Positions 7,305 to 15,876 of a stretch of DNA of 64,000 bases are shown here, piece by piece. The DNA lies in assembly GCF_003074055.1 (NCBI RefSeq), contig NZ_CP029043.1:5944501-6008500 (forward strand), read 5' to 3'. How positions within the stretch are numbered: position 1 is the stretch's first letter; every line of letters starts with the position of its first letter. The translations under genes and the position numbers were made by a program. The notes below the pieces were generated by a model. The model searched no databases. It saw only the letters and a list, made by a program, of their open reading frames with translations, and was not told the origin of the DNA. The stretch comes from Streptomyces nigra. Its GTDB lineage: Bacteria > Actinomycetota > Actinomycetes > Streptomycetales > Streptomycetaceae.

Positions 7305-9001
7305 GACAGGGCCTCCTCCGAGGCGCGCGCGGCCCAGGCGGCGAACCGCTCGCCCTCCTCGCGCTCCGCCTGGAACCGCTTGAGGACCCGCTCGATGTAG
7401 TCGGGCAGCTCCTCCGAGGTGACCTTGAGCCCGCGGACCTTGCGGCCGAACCCGGCCTCCAGGCCGAGCGCGCCGCCGAGGTGCACCTGGTAGCCCTCGA
7501 CCTGCTCGCCCCGGTCATTCAGGACCAGCTGCCCCTTGAGACCGATGTCCGCCACCTGGATACGGGCGCAGGCGTTCGGGCAGCCGTTGAGGTTGATGGT
7601 GAGCGGCTCCTCGAACTCCGGCAGGCGGCGCTCCAGTTCGTCGATCAGCTGCGAGCCGCGCTGCTTGGTCTCGACGATGGCCAGCTTGCAGAACTCGATG
7701 CCGGTGCAGGCCATCGTGCCGCGCCGGAAGGTGGACGGCCGCGCGGTCAGGTCGAGCGCCTCCAGGCCCTCGACCAGCGAGTCGACCTGGTCCTGCTCGA
7801 CGTCGAGCACGATCATCTTCTGCTCGACGGTGGTGCGCACCCGGCCCGAGCCATGGGCCTCGGCCAGGTCGGCGATCTTGGTGAGCGTGGCGCCGTCGAC
7901 ACGTCCGACGCGCGGGGCGAACCCGACGTAGTAGCGGCCGTCCTTCTGGCGGTGGACGCCGATGTGGTCGCGCCACTGCTGCACGGGCTGCTCGGGGGCG
8001 GGCCCGTCGACCAGCTTGCGCCCGCCGAGGTACTCGTCCTCCAGGACCTGGCGGAACTTCTCCGCGCCCCAGTCGGCGACGAGGAACTTCAGGCGGGCGC
8101 GGGTGCGCAGCCGCCGGTAGCCGTAGTCGCGGAAGATCGAGATGACGCCTTCGTAGACGTCCGGCACCTCGTCGATCGGCACCCAGGCGCCCAGCCGCAC
8201 ACCCAGTTTGGGGTTGGTGGACAGACCTCCGCCGACCCAGATGTCGAAGCCGGGGCCGTGCTCGGGGTGCACCACGCCGACGAACGCGACGTCGTTGATC
8301 TCGTGCACCACGTCAAGCAGCGGCGATCCCGAGATGGCCGTCTTGAACTTGCGGGGAAGGTTGGAGTAGGCCGGGTTGTTGAGGACTCGGCGCTTCATCT
8401 CCTCCAGTGCGGGGGTGGCGTCGATGATCTCGTCCTCGGCGATGCCGGCGACCGGCGAGCCGATCATCACACGCGGGGTGTCGCCGCAGGCCGTGACCGT
8501 GGACAGGCCCACGCCCTCCAGCCGCTCCCAGATCGCGGGGACGTCCTCGATGCGGATCCAGTGGTACTGGACGTTCTGCCGGTCGGTGATGTCCGCGGTC
8601 CCGCGCGCGTACTCCTGCGAGACCTCGCCGATGACCCGCAGCTGCCGCGTGGTCAGCGCGCCGCCGTCGATGCGGACGCGCAGCATGAAGTAGGAGTCGT
8701 CCAGCTCCTCCGGCTCCAGGACGGCCGTCTTGCCGCCGTCGATCCCGGGCTTGCGCTGGGTGTACAGCCCCCACCAGCGCATCCGGCCGCGCAGATCGTT
8801 CGGGTCGATGGAGTCGAAGCCGCGCTTGGAGTAGATCGTCTCAATGCGTGTCCGCACATTGAGACCGTCGTCATCCTTCTTGAACTGCTCGTTGCCGTTC
8901 AGCGGGGTGTGGTGGCCCACGGCCCACTGACCCTCACCGCGGTGACGGCTCACCTTGCGGCGCGGAGTCGCGGCGGCAGGCTTCTGCGGGGTGGCGGCCA
9001 T
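7301..9001 (-). CDS. sir: Ferredoxin-type nitrite/sulfite reductase (siroheme)
   Basis: Six-electron reduction of sulfite to sulfide, 566 residues. The siroheme/[4Fe-4S] cysteines are seen as CTGIEFC and CPNAC in the C-terminal half. The two-repeat sulfite reductase fold is recognisable (GGALTTRQLRVIGEVSQ and the parallel second half). I start at the ATG at 8999-9001 (MAATPQ), 10 nt after AAGGA. It is the first large gene of the operon and lies 130 nt after the leader-peptide stop codon. Sulfite rather than nitrite is inferred from the cys context. Confidence 0.95.
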   Translation of the reverse strand: MAATPQKPAAATPRRKVSRHRGEGQWAVGHHTPLNGNEQFKKDDDGLNVRTRIETIYSKRGFDSIDPNDLRGRMRWWGLYTQRKPGIDGGKTAVLEPEELDDSYFMLRVRIDGGALTTRQLRVIGEVSQEYARGTADITDRQNVQYHWIRIEDVPAIWERLEGVGLSTVTACGDTPRVMIGSPVAGIAEDEIIDATPALEEMKRRVLNNPAYSNLPRKFKTAISGSPLLDVVHEINDVAFVGVVHPEHGPGFDIWVGGGLSTNPKLGVRLGAWVPIDEVPDVYEGVISIFRDYGYRRLRTRARLKFLVADWGAEKFRQVLEDEYLGGRKLVDGPAPEQPVQQWRDHIGVHRQKDGRYYVGFAPRVGRVDGATLTKIADLAEAHGSGRVRTTVEQKMIVLDVEQDQVDSLVEGLEALDLTARPSTFRRGTMACTGIEFCKLAIVETKQRGSQLIDELERRLPEFEEPLTINLNGCPNACARIQVADIGLKGQLVLNDRGEQVEGYQVHLGGALGLEAGFGRKVRGLKVTSEELPDYIERVLKRFQAEREEGERFAAWAARASEEALS

Positions 9002-9099
9002 GGTTGATACGTCCTTCGGGACAGGCGGGAATGCGGCTTTGACCTGCGCATACGGGCGCACGGGCAGAGGTGCGCGGCATCGCGCGGGACGGAAGCGTG

Positions 9100-9140
9100 A
9101 AAAAAGAGAGGTGTCGGGCGCTCAGGGGCGGTCAGCGCAC
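9100..9140 (-). promoter_or_regulatory. Candidate transcription attenuator (terminator hairpin plus U-tract) after leader peptide
   Basis: Read on the minus strand, GGTGCGCT at the very end of the leader ORF can pair with AGCGC-(ccgac)-ACC. The hairpin is followed directly by TCTCTTTTTTC, the only such T-run in the region. The 5' arm lies in the last codons of the leader, just after its single Cys codon, so a ribosome paused there would block the hairpin and let transcription continue into sir. The structure is seen in sequence; the mechanism is inferred. Confidence 0.55.
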
Positions 9141-9215
9141 CGGACAGATGGCGCTGGACATGCGGCCCAGGTCGACGTGCCGCCGACTCACCAAGGCAAT
9201 TCCAGTTCCAGGCAT
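9132..9215 (-). CDS. Cysteine-containing leader peptide upstream of sir (27 aa)
   Basis: A 27-codon ORF, ATG at 9213-9215 to TGA at 9132-9134, ending in RRHVDLGRMSSAICPVR. The R-R-H-x-D-L-x-R-x-S-S-A-x-C pattern matches the actinobacterial 'putative leader peptide' family found ahead of sulfur-metabolism genes. The single Cys codon (TGT) is five codons before the stop and next to a hairpin/T-run, the layout expected for cysteine-responsive attenuation. No Shine-Dalgarno sequence is visible, so it may be leaderless or may start at the internal GTG before SRRHVDL. Confidence 0.75.
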   Translation of the reverse strand: MPGTGIALVSRRHVDLGRMSSAICPVR

Positions 9216-9268
9216 GACGGAAGCGTGTCACGGCGATCTGAGACCAGTCCAGCTTCGTCCGAGATGCG

Positions 9269-9303
9269 GACACCCTTGTCCCGTAGAGTGAGACAAGGGT
9301 GTC
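9269..9303. repeat. Perfect 12-bp inverted repeat upstream of the sulfur operon
   Basis: GACACCCTTGTC (9269-9280) and GACAAGGGTGTC (9292-9303) form a perfect 12-bp dyad around an 11-nt loop. It is less GC-rich than its surroundings, 39 bp past the stop of the upstream acetyltransferase gene and about 54 bp before the leader-peptide start. It could be an operator for the sulfur operon or a T-tract-less terminator of the acetyltransferase gene; the sequence alone does not decide. Confidence 0.7.
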
Positions 9304-9341
9304 GTCGGTCACATGGCCCGATCAGGCCGTTTCCGGCCAGG

Positions 9342-9914
9342 TCAGCCAGGGTACGCGCCGGGCCACGGCCCGGGCGTCGCCACCTCGGCCTCCTCCTCGA
9401 CCTTCGTGTCGAACAGCGTGAAGCCCCGGCGCTGGTAGTTGGCCATCGCGTGCTCCCCGTCCTTGCTGCACGTGTGCAGCCACACCCGCTTCGTCGGCGG
9501 GAGGTCCGGCCACCGCTCGGCCAGGTCCCAGGCGCGGGCGGTGGCGTACGACAGCAGATGGCCGCCGATCCGCCGCCCGCGGAAGGCCGGGATCAGGCCG
9601 AAGTAGACGATCTCCACGACCCCGCCGTCCTGCGCCTCCAGCTCGACATAGCCCGCCGGCGTCCCGCGGTCGTACGCCACCCAGGTCTCGACACCCGGAC
9701 GCTCCAGCTGCTCCTGCCACCGTGCGTAGCTCCAGCCGAGCCGGTCCACCCAGCGGATGTCGCCGCCGACGGACGCGTACAGGAAGCGGCTGAACTCGGG
9801 CGAGGGGACCTCGGCGCGGACGACCCGCACTTCCCCCTCCGGCGCGGCGGCCGGGAGGAGGTCGGTGGGGGCGGTCTGTTCCAGGGACCAGGTGGTCACG
9901 GCGATGGTGGGCAT
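9342..9914 (-). CDS. GNAT-family N-acetyltransferase
   Basis: A 190-residue GCN5-related acetyltransferase that transfers an acetyl group from acetyl-CoA to an unknown amine. The acetyl-CoA motif A is visible as GLIPAFRGRRIGGHLL, followed by the late-strand motif NYQRRGFTLFDT. The start is the ATG at 9912-9914 (MPTIAV); a TTG four codons upstream is possible but has no clear ribosome site. It stands upstream of the sulfur operon on the same strand, separated by the inverted repeat, and probably forms its own unit. Confidence 0.85.
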   Translation of the reverse strand: MPTIAVTTWSLEQTAPTDLLPAAAPEGEVRVVRAEVPSPEFSRFLYASVGGDIRWVDRLGWSYARWQEQLERPGVETWVAYDRGTPAGYVELEAQDGGVVEIVYFGLIPAFRGRRIGGHLLSYATARAWDLAERWPDLPPTKRVWLHTCSKDGEHAMANYQRRGFTLFDTKVEEEAEVATPGPWPGAYPG

Positions 9915-9986
9915 GCGGTCAGGCAATCATCCCGACGGCGGATCTGTCGATCGGCCCCCGTCTGTGCCAGGGCCGGGCGGTCGCTC

Positions 9987-11267
9987 TCAGTCCAGGGCCG
10001 CGTCGATCGACCGCAGCGGCACCGCGAACAGGATCCGGCCCGACTGGGACCAGACCTCGCCGGTCGCCTCCCAGTACGACAGGGAACCCGCGCCCACGCC
10101 CCAGCACCTCGGGGTGCCCTCCTCGCCGCACCGTGTCGCCTCGGCGCCGTCGCTGTCCTGGCGCCACAGGCTGCCGTGCCGGTCCGTCCGGGCCGGAGCG
10201 CGGCCCACGTACCAGCCGGCGCCGTCCGCGCCGGACGCCCGGCGGGACAGCACGCCCTGGACGCCGGACGCCTCCGTCTCGTACGCCTCGACCGCCCGGG
10301 CCGTCCCGGTGGCGTCCGTGGCCAGCAGACCGGTGCGGGCCGGGTCCTTGCTGAGCGAGTACCGCCACAGTCGGGCGTGCCCGTCGCTGTCCGCCGCCGT
10401 CCGCTCGCTCGCGACCAGGCTGTCCGGGGCCGTACTGCGGTCCAGCGACACCGACCCGAGCAGGGGCGCGTCCCGCCCGGTCAGCCGGTACGAGCCGACC
10501 GCCGGCAGCACGAAGCGGTGGCCGTGCGCCGACCAGCCCGAGCCGACCCGGCCCACGGCGGCGCCGTCGAGCGTGGTGCGCTGGACGCGGTCCAGGTCGT
10601 ACACGTACAGCCCGTCGCCCGCGGTGACCAGCAGCTTGTCCTGGTACCAGACCATGCCGGTGAGGCCGGACGTCAGCGCGCGGTAGTCCCGTCCGCCGTC
10701 CACCGGGACGACGAGCAGCGCCGAGGCGTACAGCATCTGGTCCATGTCGGTGGCGTCCACGAACGACACCCGCGCCAGCCGGCCGGCGTCCTGGCTCCAG
10801 CCGGACAGGATCACCCGGTGGTCGTTCCACCAGCCGTCGTCGTCGGCGTCGCCCGAGGTGGTCACGGCACCGGCCCGCCAGGACCGGGTGTCCTCGGCGT
10901 CCCAGCAGTACGCGCGGGTGGCGGCCGGCGCGACCGGCAGTGCCGTGCGCTCCCCGGCCGTACAGCCGTCCGCGGTGCGCAGCGCGTGCTCGGCGCCCTC
11001 CAGGACGGCGCTCACGCCGACCGGCTTGCCCATCGAGGAGGAGAGCGTGTCCAAGGTGGCCTCGGGAACCAACTGCTCGCGCAGTCGCAGCGCGTCCGTC
11101 CCGGCGGCCCCCGAGAGCGGCTTCAGCGCCCCGGGATCGTCCCCCACCGTGGCCTGCGAGGCGCTGATCATCGTGGCGGCGGCGGTGAGCGCCAGGGCCG
11201 TTCCGGCGAGGAACGCCCGCAGCGCACGGCCCTGCTTGCGTCGACGGTGTCTGCCGCGGTGCTTCAT
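9987..11267 (-). CDS. Secreted protein of unknown function (beta-propeller-like)
   Basis: A 426-residue exported protein. The N-terminus is strongly basic (HRGRHRRRKQGRALR) followed by a hydrophobic core and an Ala-x-Ala-like cleavage region near SASQA. The mature part is rich in short Trp/Tyr/Asp-Gly strands such as MVWYQDKLLVTAGDG, giving a propeller-like impression, but I recognise no named domain. The ATG at 11265-11267 has GGGAGG at ideal spacing. Cysteines in ADGCTAGER, RAYCWDAED and RCGEEGTPRCWG may form disulfides. It lies 72 bp from the acetyltransferase start, same strand. Confidence 0.75.
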   Translation of the reverse strand: MKHRGRHRRRKQGRALRAFLAGTALALTAAATMISASQATVGDDPGALKPLSGAAGTDALRLREQLVPEATLDTLSSSMGKPVGVSAVLEGAEHALRTADGCTAGERTALPVAPAATRAYCWDAEDTRSWRAGAVTTSGDADDDGWWNDHRVILSGWSQDAGRLARVSFVDATDMDQMLYASALLVVPVDGGRDYRALTSGLTGMVWYQDKLLVTAGDGLYVYDLDRVQRTTLDGAAVGRVGSGWSAHGHRFVLPAVGSYRLTGRDAPLLGSVSLDRSTAPDSLVASERTAADSDGHARLWRYSLSKDPARTGLLATDATGTARAVEAYETEASGVQGVLSRRASGADGAGWYVGRAPARTDRHGSLWRQDSDGAEATRCGEEGTPRCWGVGAGSLSYWEATGEVWSQSGRILFAVPLRSIDAALD

Positions 11268-11416
11268 CAAACCTCCCGAGGCGAGCCAACTGCGGCCATC
11301 GGTCAATGCGTTGACCAACGGAGCAGGTGGGGCGGCCCGTACCAGGGATGCTACGGCAGGAAGGCACGCGGGCGGACGAAGACCCTGCAAATATGCGCAA
11401 GAAGGTTATGGACGGG

Positions 11417-12709
11417 TCATCCCGGCCGGTGCCCCGCGCCCCGCGCGCGGGCGATCCCGGGCGCCGTGGAGTGCGGCAGCAGCGCACCCGGATCGCCCGG
11501 CAGCAGCACCTCCACCTCGGCGTCCTCCCGGAATCGGTACGGCCGGTGCTCCAGATGCGCCCCCAGATAGCGCCGCACCCGCGACATCTCGGCCCGCACC
11601 GTCACCGTGCGCCGGGCGTCCCCGAACATGTCCTCGGCCAGCCCCGCCGCGCTGCGCCCGCCCCGGTCCATCGCCAGCAGGCAGAGCAACTCGGCGTGCC
11701 GGGGGCTCAGTTCGTGCGTCCAGGTCCCGGCGCCGCCGGACACCGTCACCGTCCAGCGACGCGGCTCGCTCAGATCCAGCGTGATCCGGGTGGCGCCCGG
11801 CACACCGGGGTCGTCGCAGGCCCGCAGCAGCCAGCCCCCGGCCAGCGGCTCCATCGTGCACGGCCCGAGCGGCGGCAGCCATCCACGGCCCGGCGCCGGG
11901 GACTTGGGCAGCGCGATCCGGTGCGTGTACGGCATCCCGGTCACCGCCGCGGTCCAGCCGTCCCGGTCCACGACCAGGGCCCGGCCGGTCAGCCGGGCCA
12001 GCGCCGGTGCCGCCACCGCCCGCAGCCGCTCCAGCGACGCGGTGTGCAGCTCCCGCAGTCGGGCCTCGGCGAGCTTGGCCACCGAGTCGACCCAGGCGAG
12101 CGTCGCCGGGTGCATCGTCTCCAGCGGCCCGCTGACGTCCACCACGCCGATCAGCCGGCCGTCCCGCGGATCGGTGATGGGCGCGCCCGTGCACGTCCAC
12201 GAGGTCTGCGAACGCTGGAAGTGCTCGGCGGCGAAGACCTGCACGGGCCGGCGCACCACCGCCGGGGTGCCGACGCCGTTGGTGCCGACGACGCTCTCCC
12301 GCCAGTCCGCGCCGAGTTCGAAGCCGAGCCCGTCGGCCTTGCGCAGCACCGAGGGGTTGCCCTCCCGCCACAGCACCCGGCCCTCGTGGTCGGCGACGAC
12401 CATGATGTGGTGGGCGACGTCCGCCACCGACAGCAGGCCCTCGCGCAGCACCGGCAGCACATGGCGCAGCGCGGTCTCCTCCCGGCGCCGCTGCACCTCC
12501 TCGCGGGACAGCAGGCCCGCGCGGACGTCGTGGTCCGGGTCGACGCCGCTGCGCAGCATCCGCTCCCAGGACTGCTCGATCACCGGGCGCGGCGCCACGG
12601 GCGCGCGCCGCCCGGAGAGCGTGGCGGCGCGGACGTCGCTGAGCACGCGCGCGGCGCGTGCCGAGTCCACGGCGGCCAGCTGCGTCACGTCCGTCGGCGA
12701 GAGCGCCAA
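11417..12709 (-). CDS. GAF-domain transcriptional regulator
   Basis: About 430 residues: an N-terminal helical segment, a GAF sensor domain (about 80-210, including VMVVADHEGRVLWREG and the acetoin-regulator-like block VGTNGVGT), then a C-terminal winged-helix-like part (SPRHAELLCLLAMDRGG). In Streptomyces this family often controls aldehyde or alcohol dehydrogenases, and none lies beside it here. I choose the TTG at 12707-12709 because GGGAGG sits 4 nt upstream; the alternative ATG at 12752-12754 has no ribosome site. A paired TTGCAA operator candidate lies about 110 bp upstream. Confidence 0.8.
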   Translation of the reverse strand: MALSPTDVTQLAAVDSARAARVLSDVRAATLSGRRAPVAPRPVIEQSWERMLRSGVDPDHDVRAGLLSREEVQRRREETALRHVLPVLREGLLSVADVAHHIMVVADHEGRVLWREGNPSVLRKADGLGFELGADWRESVVGTNGVGTPAVVRRPVQVFAAEHFQRSQTSWTCTGAPITDPRDGRLIGVVDVSGPLETMHPATLAWVDSVAKLAEARLRELHTASLERLRAVAAPALARLTGRALVVDRDGWTAAVTGMPYTHRIALPKSPAPGRGWLPPLGPCTMEPLAGGWLLRACDDPGVPGATRITLDLSEPRRWTVTVSGGAGTWTHELSPRHAELLCLLAMDRGGRSAAGLAEDMFGDARRTVTVRAEMSRVRRYLGAHLEHRPYRFREDAEVEVLLPGDPGALLPHSTAPGIARARGAGHRPG

Positions 12710-12820
12710 GGGTCCTCCCGGCAGAAGAGGTCTCAACCTGACTGTGCGTCTCATTGTGTGTGTCTCATACTGCCGCCCACTGCACATGGAAGGACACGGT
12801 CCGCACACAGACGCCAACAA

Positions 12821-12838
12821 GTTGCAACCCCTTGCAAC
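12821..12838. promoter_or_regulatory. Candidate operator: paired TTGCAA palindromes
   Basis: The stretch GTTGCAACCCCTTGCAAC has two TTGCAA palindromes 4 bp apart, one helical turn centre to centre, and is itself nearly symmetric. It lies upstream of the GAF-regulator gene (start 12709) in an otherwise GC-rich gap. Autoregulation by that protein is the simplest reading, but this is an inference. Confidence 0.45.
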
Positions 12839-12917
12839 CCTGGTGGACGGCTCTGGCCTGATCGAGACTTGAGCGACGCCGTCCCGAGCGGCGTCCGCCG
12901 CCTCGAACGGGTCGGCA

Positions 12918-12955
12918 GCGGGGGTGGTGCCGTGTCGGCGCAGCACCACCCCCGC
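12918..12955 (-). terminator. 13-bp hairpin terminator after acyl-CoA dehydrogenase gene
   Basis: GCGGGGGTGGTGC (12918-12930) and GCACCACCCCCGC (12943-12955) make a perfect 13-bp stem with a 12-nt loop, beginning 17 bp beyond the stop codon at 12972. There is no T-run, which is common for Streptomyces terminators. Confidence 0.75.
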
Positions 12956-12971
12956 CTCGCGTCCGCACAGG

Positions 12972-14606
12972 TCAGGGCGTCGGCCGCGCTCGCTCCACGA
13001 GCGACTCCCGGGCCAGGCTGTGCGGCAGCGTCCCGAACGCCGCGCCCGCGTCGCCGCCGAGCCGCGTCGCGCAGAACGCGTCGGCGACGTCCGATGGCGC
13101 GAAACGCACCAGCAGCGACCCCTGGAGCACCAGCGCGAGCCGCTCGGTCACGCGCCGGGCACGCGCCTCGATGCCCTCGAGATCGGCCAGTTCCGTCAAC
13201 AGCGACCTGATCGCGGCGTCCAGCCGGTGATCGGCGCCCCGGGCAAGCCCGACCTCCCGCAGATACGCGTCCAGCGCCGCCGGCTCGCGCCGCAGCACCC
13301 GCAGGACGTCCAGCGCCTGCACATTGCCCGCGCCCTCCCAGATCGAGTTCAGCGGCGACTCCCGCACCAGCCGCGGCAGCTGGGACTCCTCGACGTACCC
13401 GTTGCCGCCCAGGCACTCCGCCGCCTCCACGGCGACCGGCGCGCACCGCTTGGTCACCCAGTACTTGGCGGCCGGCACCGCGATCCGCAGCAGCGCCCGC
13501 TCCTGCTCGCCGTCGTCGTCGCAGGCCGCCGCGAGCCGCAGGGCGAGGGTGGTCGCCGCCTCCGACTCGACGGCCAGGTCGGCCAGGACGTTGCGCATGA
13601 GCGGCTGGTCGACGAGCCTCGCGCCGAACGCCTCCCGGTGGGCGCAGTGGTGGACGGCCTGCGCCACCGCCTGCCGCATCAGCCCGGCCGAGCCCAGCAC
13701 ACAGTCCAGCCGGGTCGCCGCGACCATCCCGATGATGGTCCGCACCCCGCGCCCCTCCTCGCCGACCCGGCGCGCCCACGTCCCGTCGAACTCGACCTCC
13801 GCGGACGCGTTGGACCGGTTGCCCAGCTTGTCCTTGAGCCGCTGGAGCGGGAACACGTTGCGGCCGCCGTCCGGCAGCACCCGCGGCACCAGGAAACACG
13901 TCAGCCCGCCGGGCGCCTGCGCCAGCACCAGGAACGCGTCCGACATCGGCGCCGAGCAGAACCACTTGTGCCCGGTCAGCGCGTACGTGCCGGACTCGGC
14001 GAGCGGGACGGCCCGGGTCGTGTTGGCGCGGACGTCGCTGCCGCCCTGCTTCTCCGTCATCCCCATCCCGAACAGCGCGCCGGCCTTGCCGGCCGCGGGC
14101 CGCAGCTCACGGTCGTAGACCATGGACGTCAGCAGCGGTTCCCACTCGGCGGCCAGCTCGGGATCGGTGCGCAGCGCGGGGACGGCCGCGTGGGTCATGG
14201 ACAGCGGACAGCAGTTCCCGGCGTCCACCTGCGTCCACAGGACGAACGCCGCCGCCCGCCGCACCTGCCCGCCCGGCCGGGTCCACGCGGCGGTCAGGCC
14301 CGCCGAGACACCCTTGCCCAGCAGCCGGTGCCAGGACGGATGGAAGTCGACCTCGTCGATCCGGTGGCCGTAGCGGTCGTGGGTGCGCAGCCGCGGCGGG
14401 TTCTCGTTCGCCAGCACCCCCCACTCCTGCACCTGCGCCGACCCGCACGTCCGTCCCAGCGCCGACAGCTCCCCGCCGGCCTCGTCGCGCAGCGCGGGCG
14501 GCAGATGCCGTTCGACGGCCTCCACCAGGGCCCGGTCCGCCGTGTAGGCGTCGTACCCGGTCAGGGGCGGGGGCTGGTTGGTCACGCTGTGAGTGCTGCC
14601 TGCCAT
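12972..14606 (-). CDS. Acyl-CoA dehydrogenase, AidB-like
   Basis: A 544-residue flavoprotein of the AidB branch of acyl-CoA dehydrogenases; E. coli AidB has nearly the same length. AidB-type features are LTGHKWFCSAPMSDAF, LKDKLGNRSNASAEVEFD, AATRLDCVLGSAGLMR and the FAD-contacting CLGGNGYVEES. E. coli AidB is part of the alkylation response and binds DNA; whether this copy does is not shown. The start ATG at 14604-14606 has TAGGTT 7 nt upstream and no convincing ribosome site, suggesting a leaderless mRNA. It is divergent from the YihY gene. Confidence 0.88.
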   Translation of the reverse strand: MAGSTHSVTNQPPPLTGYDAYTADRALVEAVERHLPPALRDEAGGELSALGRTCGSAQVQEWGVLANENPPRLRTHDRYGHRIDEVDFHPSWHRLLGKGVSAGLTAAWTRPGGQVRRAAAFVLWTQVDAGNCCPLSMTHAAVPALRTDPELAAEWEPLLTSMVYDRELRPAAGKAGALFGMGMTEKQGGSDVRANTTRAVPLAESGTYALTGHKWFCSAPMSDAFLVLAQAPGGLTCFLVPRVLPDGGRNVFPLQRLKDKLGNRSNASAEVEFDGTWARRVGEEGRGVRTIIGMVAATRLDCVLGSAGLMRQAVAQAVHHCAHREAFGARLVDQPLMRNVLADLAVESEAATTLALRLAAACDDDGEQERALLRIAVPAAKYWVTKRCAPVAVEAAECLGGNGYVEESQLPRLVRESPLNSIWEGAGNVQALDVLRVLRREPAALDAYLREVGLARGADHRLDAAIRSLLTELADLEGIEARARRVTERLALVLQGSLLVRFAPSDVADAFCATRLGGDAGAAFGTLPHSLARESLVERARPTP

Positions 14607-14613
14607 GCCGGTG

Positions 14614-14713
14614 AACCTATCCCTCCGCGGCGCCCTACTCCCCACCCTGACACGGCCCGCCGCCGCCCGGGCCGGGCTCCCCGATGAGAGCGCCCGCGTG
14701 CGGCGGATACCTT
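14614..14713. promoter_or_regulatory. Back-to-back leaderless-type promoters for acyl-CoA dehydrogenase and YihY genes
   Basis: On the minus strand TAGGTT (14614-14619) is 7 nt before the ATG at 14606. On the plus strand TACCTT (14708-14713) is 6 nt before the GTG at 14720. Both fit a -10 hexamer whose transcript would begin at or next to the start codon. The 113-bp gap therefore appears to hold two face-away promoters with almost no 5' UTR. Confidence 0.5.
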
Positions 14714-14719
14714 TGGTTC

Positions 14720-15865
14720 GTGCAGCCAGCAAGTGAATCCCCCGAGCAGCCCTCCGGCCGTCTCCACCGGGCGCGTGCCCTCTACCGGAACGTCTCGAAG
14801 CGCAGGACCGCCTGGCTGCTGCTGAAGGACACGGTCAACTCGTGCATCGAGTACCGCATCCTGGGGCTCGCGGCGGAGGCCGCGTTCTTCACGCTGCTGT
14901 CCGTCCCGCCGCTGCTGCTCAGCCTCATCGGCCTGCTCGGCTACGTCGACGACTGGACCGGCACCGACACCATCACCAGTCTGGAGACCAACCTCCTGGA
15001 GGCCTCCCGCACCGTCCTGTCCGACAAGGGCGTGCGCCAGATCGCCCAGCCGATCCTCGACGACGTGATGAAGGGCGGCCGCCCCGACGTCATCTCGGTC
15101 GGCTTCCTGTTCGCCCTGTGGTCGGGGTCGCGCGCGGTGAACGTCTTCATAGACACGATCACCGTCATGTACGGCCTCGACGGGGTGCGCGGCATCGTCA
15201 AGACCCGGCTGGTGGCGTTCCTGCTGTTCCTCGCCGCGCTGCTGATCGGCTCGGTGGCGCTGCCGCTGATGGTGGCGGGGCCGGACGCCGTGGTGCGGAT
15301 CCTGCCCTGGTCGGAGACCGTGGTGCAGGTCCTGTACTGGCCCGTCGTCATCGTCCTGTCGGTCGCGTTCCTGACGACGCTGTACCACGTGTCCGTGCCG
15401 GTGCGCTCGCCGTGGATCGAGGACGTGCCCGGCGCCCTCGTCGCCCTCGCCATGTGGGTGCTCGGCAGCTTCCTGCTGCGCATCTACCTCACCAGCACCA
15501 TCGAGGGCGCCACCATCTACGGCTCCCTCGCCGCGGCCGTCGCCGTCCTGCTGTGGATCGGTGTGTCCGCGTTCGCCGTGCTCGTCGGGGCCGCGGTCAA
15601 CGCCGCGATCGACCGGGTCTGGCCGGCCGCCGCCACCGCCGCGGCCCGCGAGGCCAACGAGCGGGCGCGCGAGGCCCAGGTCGCCGAGTACGTGGCACGC
15701 GCGGCCGCCGGTCTGGAACCGGACCCCGACGACCCGGACATGCCGTCCGAGTTCCCCGAACGCTGGTCCCGTTTCCTCCCCCCGGAGGACGTCACGTCCC
15801 GGCTGCGCACCCATGTGAAGAACCCGCACCACCACACGCCGCACAAGAAGAACGGCAGCTCCTAG
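14720..15865 (+). CDS. YihY/BrkB-family inner-membrane protein
   Basis: A 381-residue integral membrane protein of the YihY (formerly misnamed RNase BN) family. The signature ILGLAAEAAFFTLLSVPPLLLSLIGLLG marks the first span, and about six hydrophobic segments follow, ending with an acidic/basic cytoplasmic tail rich in His (KNPHHHTPHKKN). Function in this family is not established. I take the GTG at 14720 as start, with a -10-like TACCTT 6 nt upstream; an in-frame ATG at 14684 would add 12 residues without a ribosome site. Confidence 0.85.
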   Translation: MQPASESPEQPSGRLHRARALYRNVSKRRTAWLLLKDTVNSCIEYRILGLAAEAAFFTLLSVPPLLLSLIGLLGYVDDWTGTDTITSLETNLLEASRTVLSDKGVRQIAQPILDDVMKGGRPDVISVGFLFALWSGSRAVNVFIDTITVMYGLDGVRGIVKTRLVAFLLFLAALLIGSVALPLMVAGPDAVVRILPWSETVVQVLYWPVVIVLSVAFLTTLYHVSVPVRSPWIEDVPGALVALAMWVLGSFLLRIYLTSTIEGATIYGSLAAAVAVLLWIGVSAFAVLVGAAVNAAIDRVWPAAATAAAREANERAREAQVAEYVARAAAGLEPDPDDPDMPSEFPERWSRFLPPEDVTSRLRTHVKNPHHHTPHKKNGSS

Positions 15866-15876
15866 AAGGCCATCGG

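Noticed and set aside
9919..11487. Long open frame (522 codons) on the minus strand overlapping the secreted-protein gene
   Set aside because: Arg/Gly/Pro-rich with no domain, created by high G+C in an alternate frame; the overlapping gene has a signal peptide and a good ribosome site.
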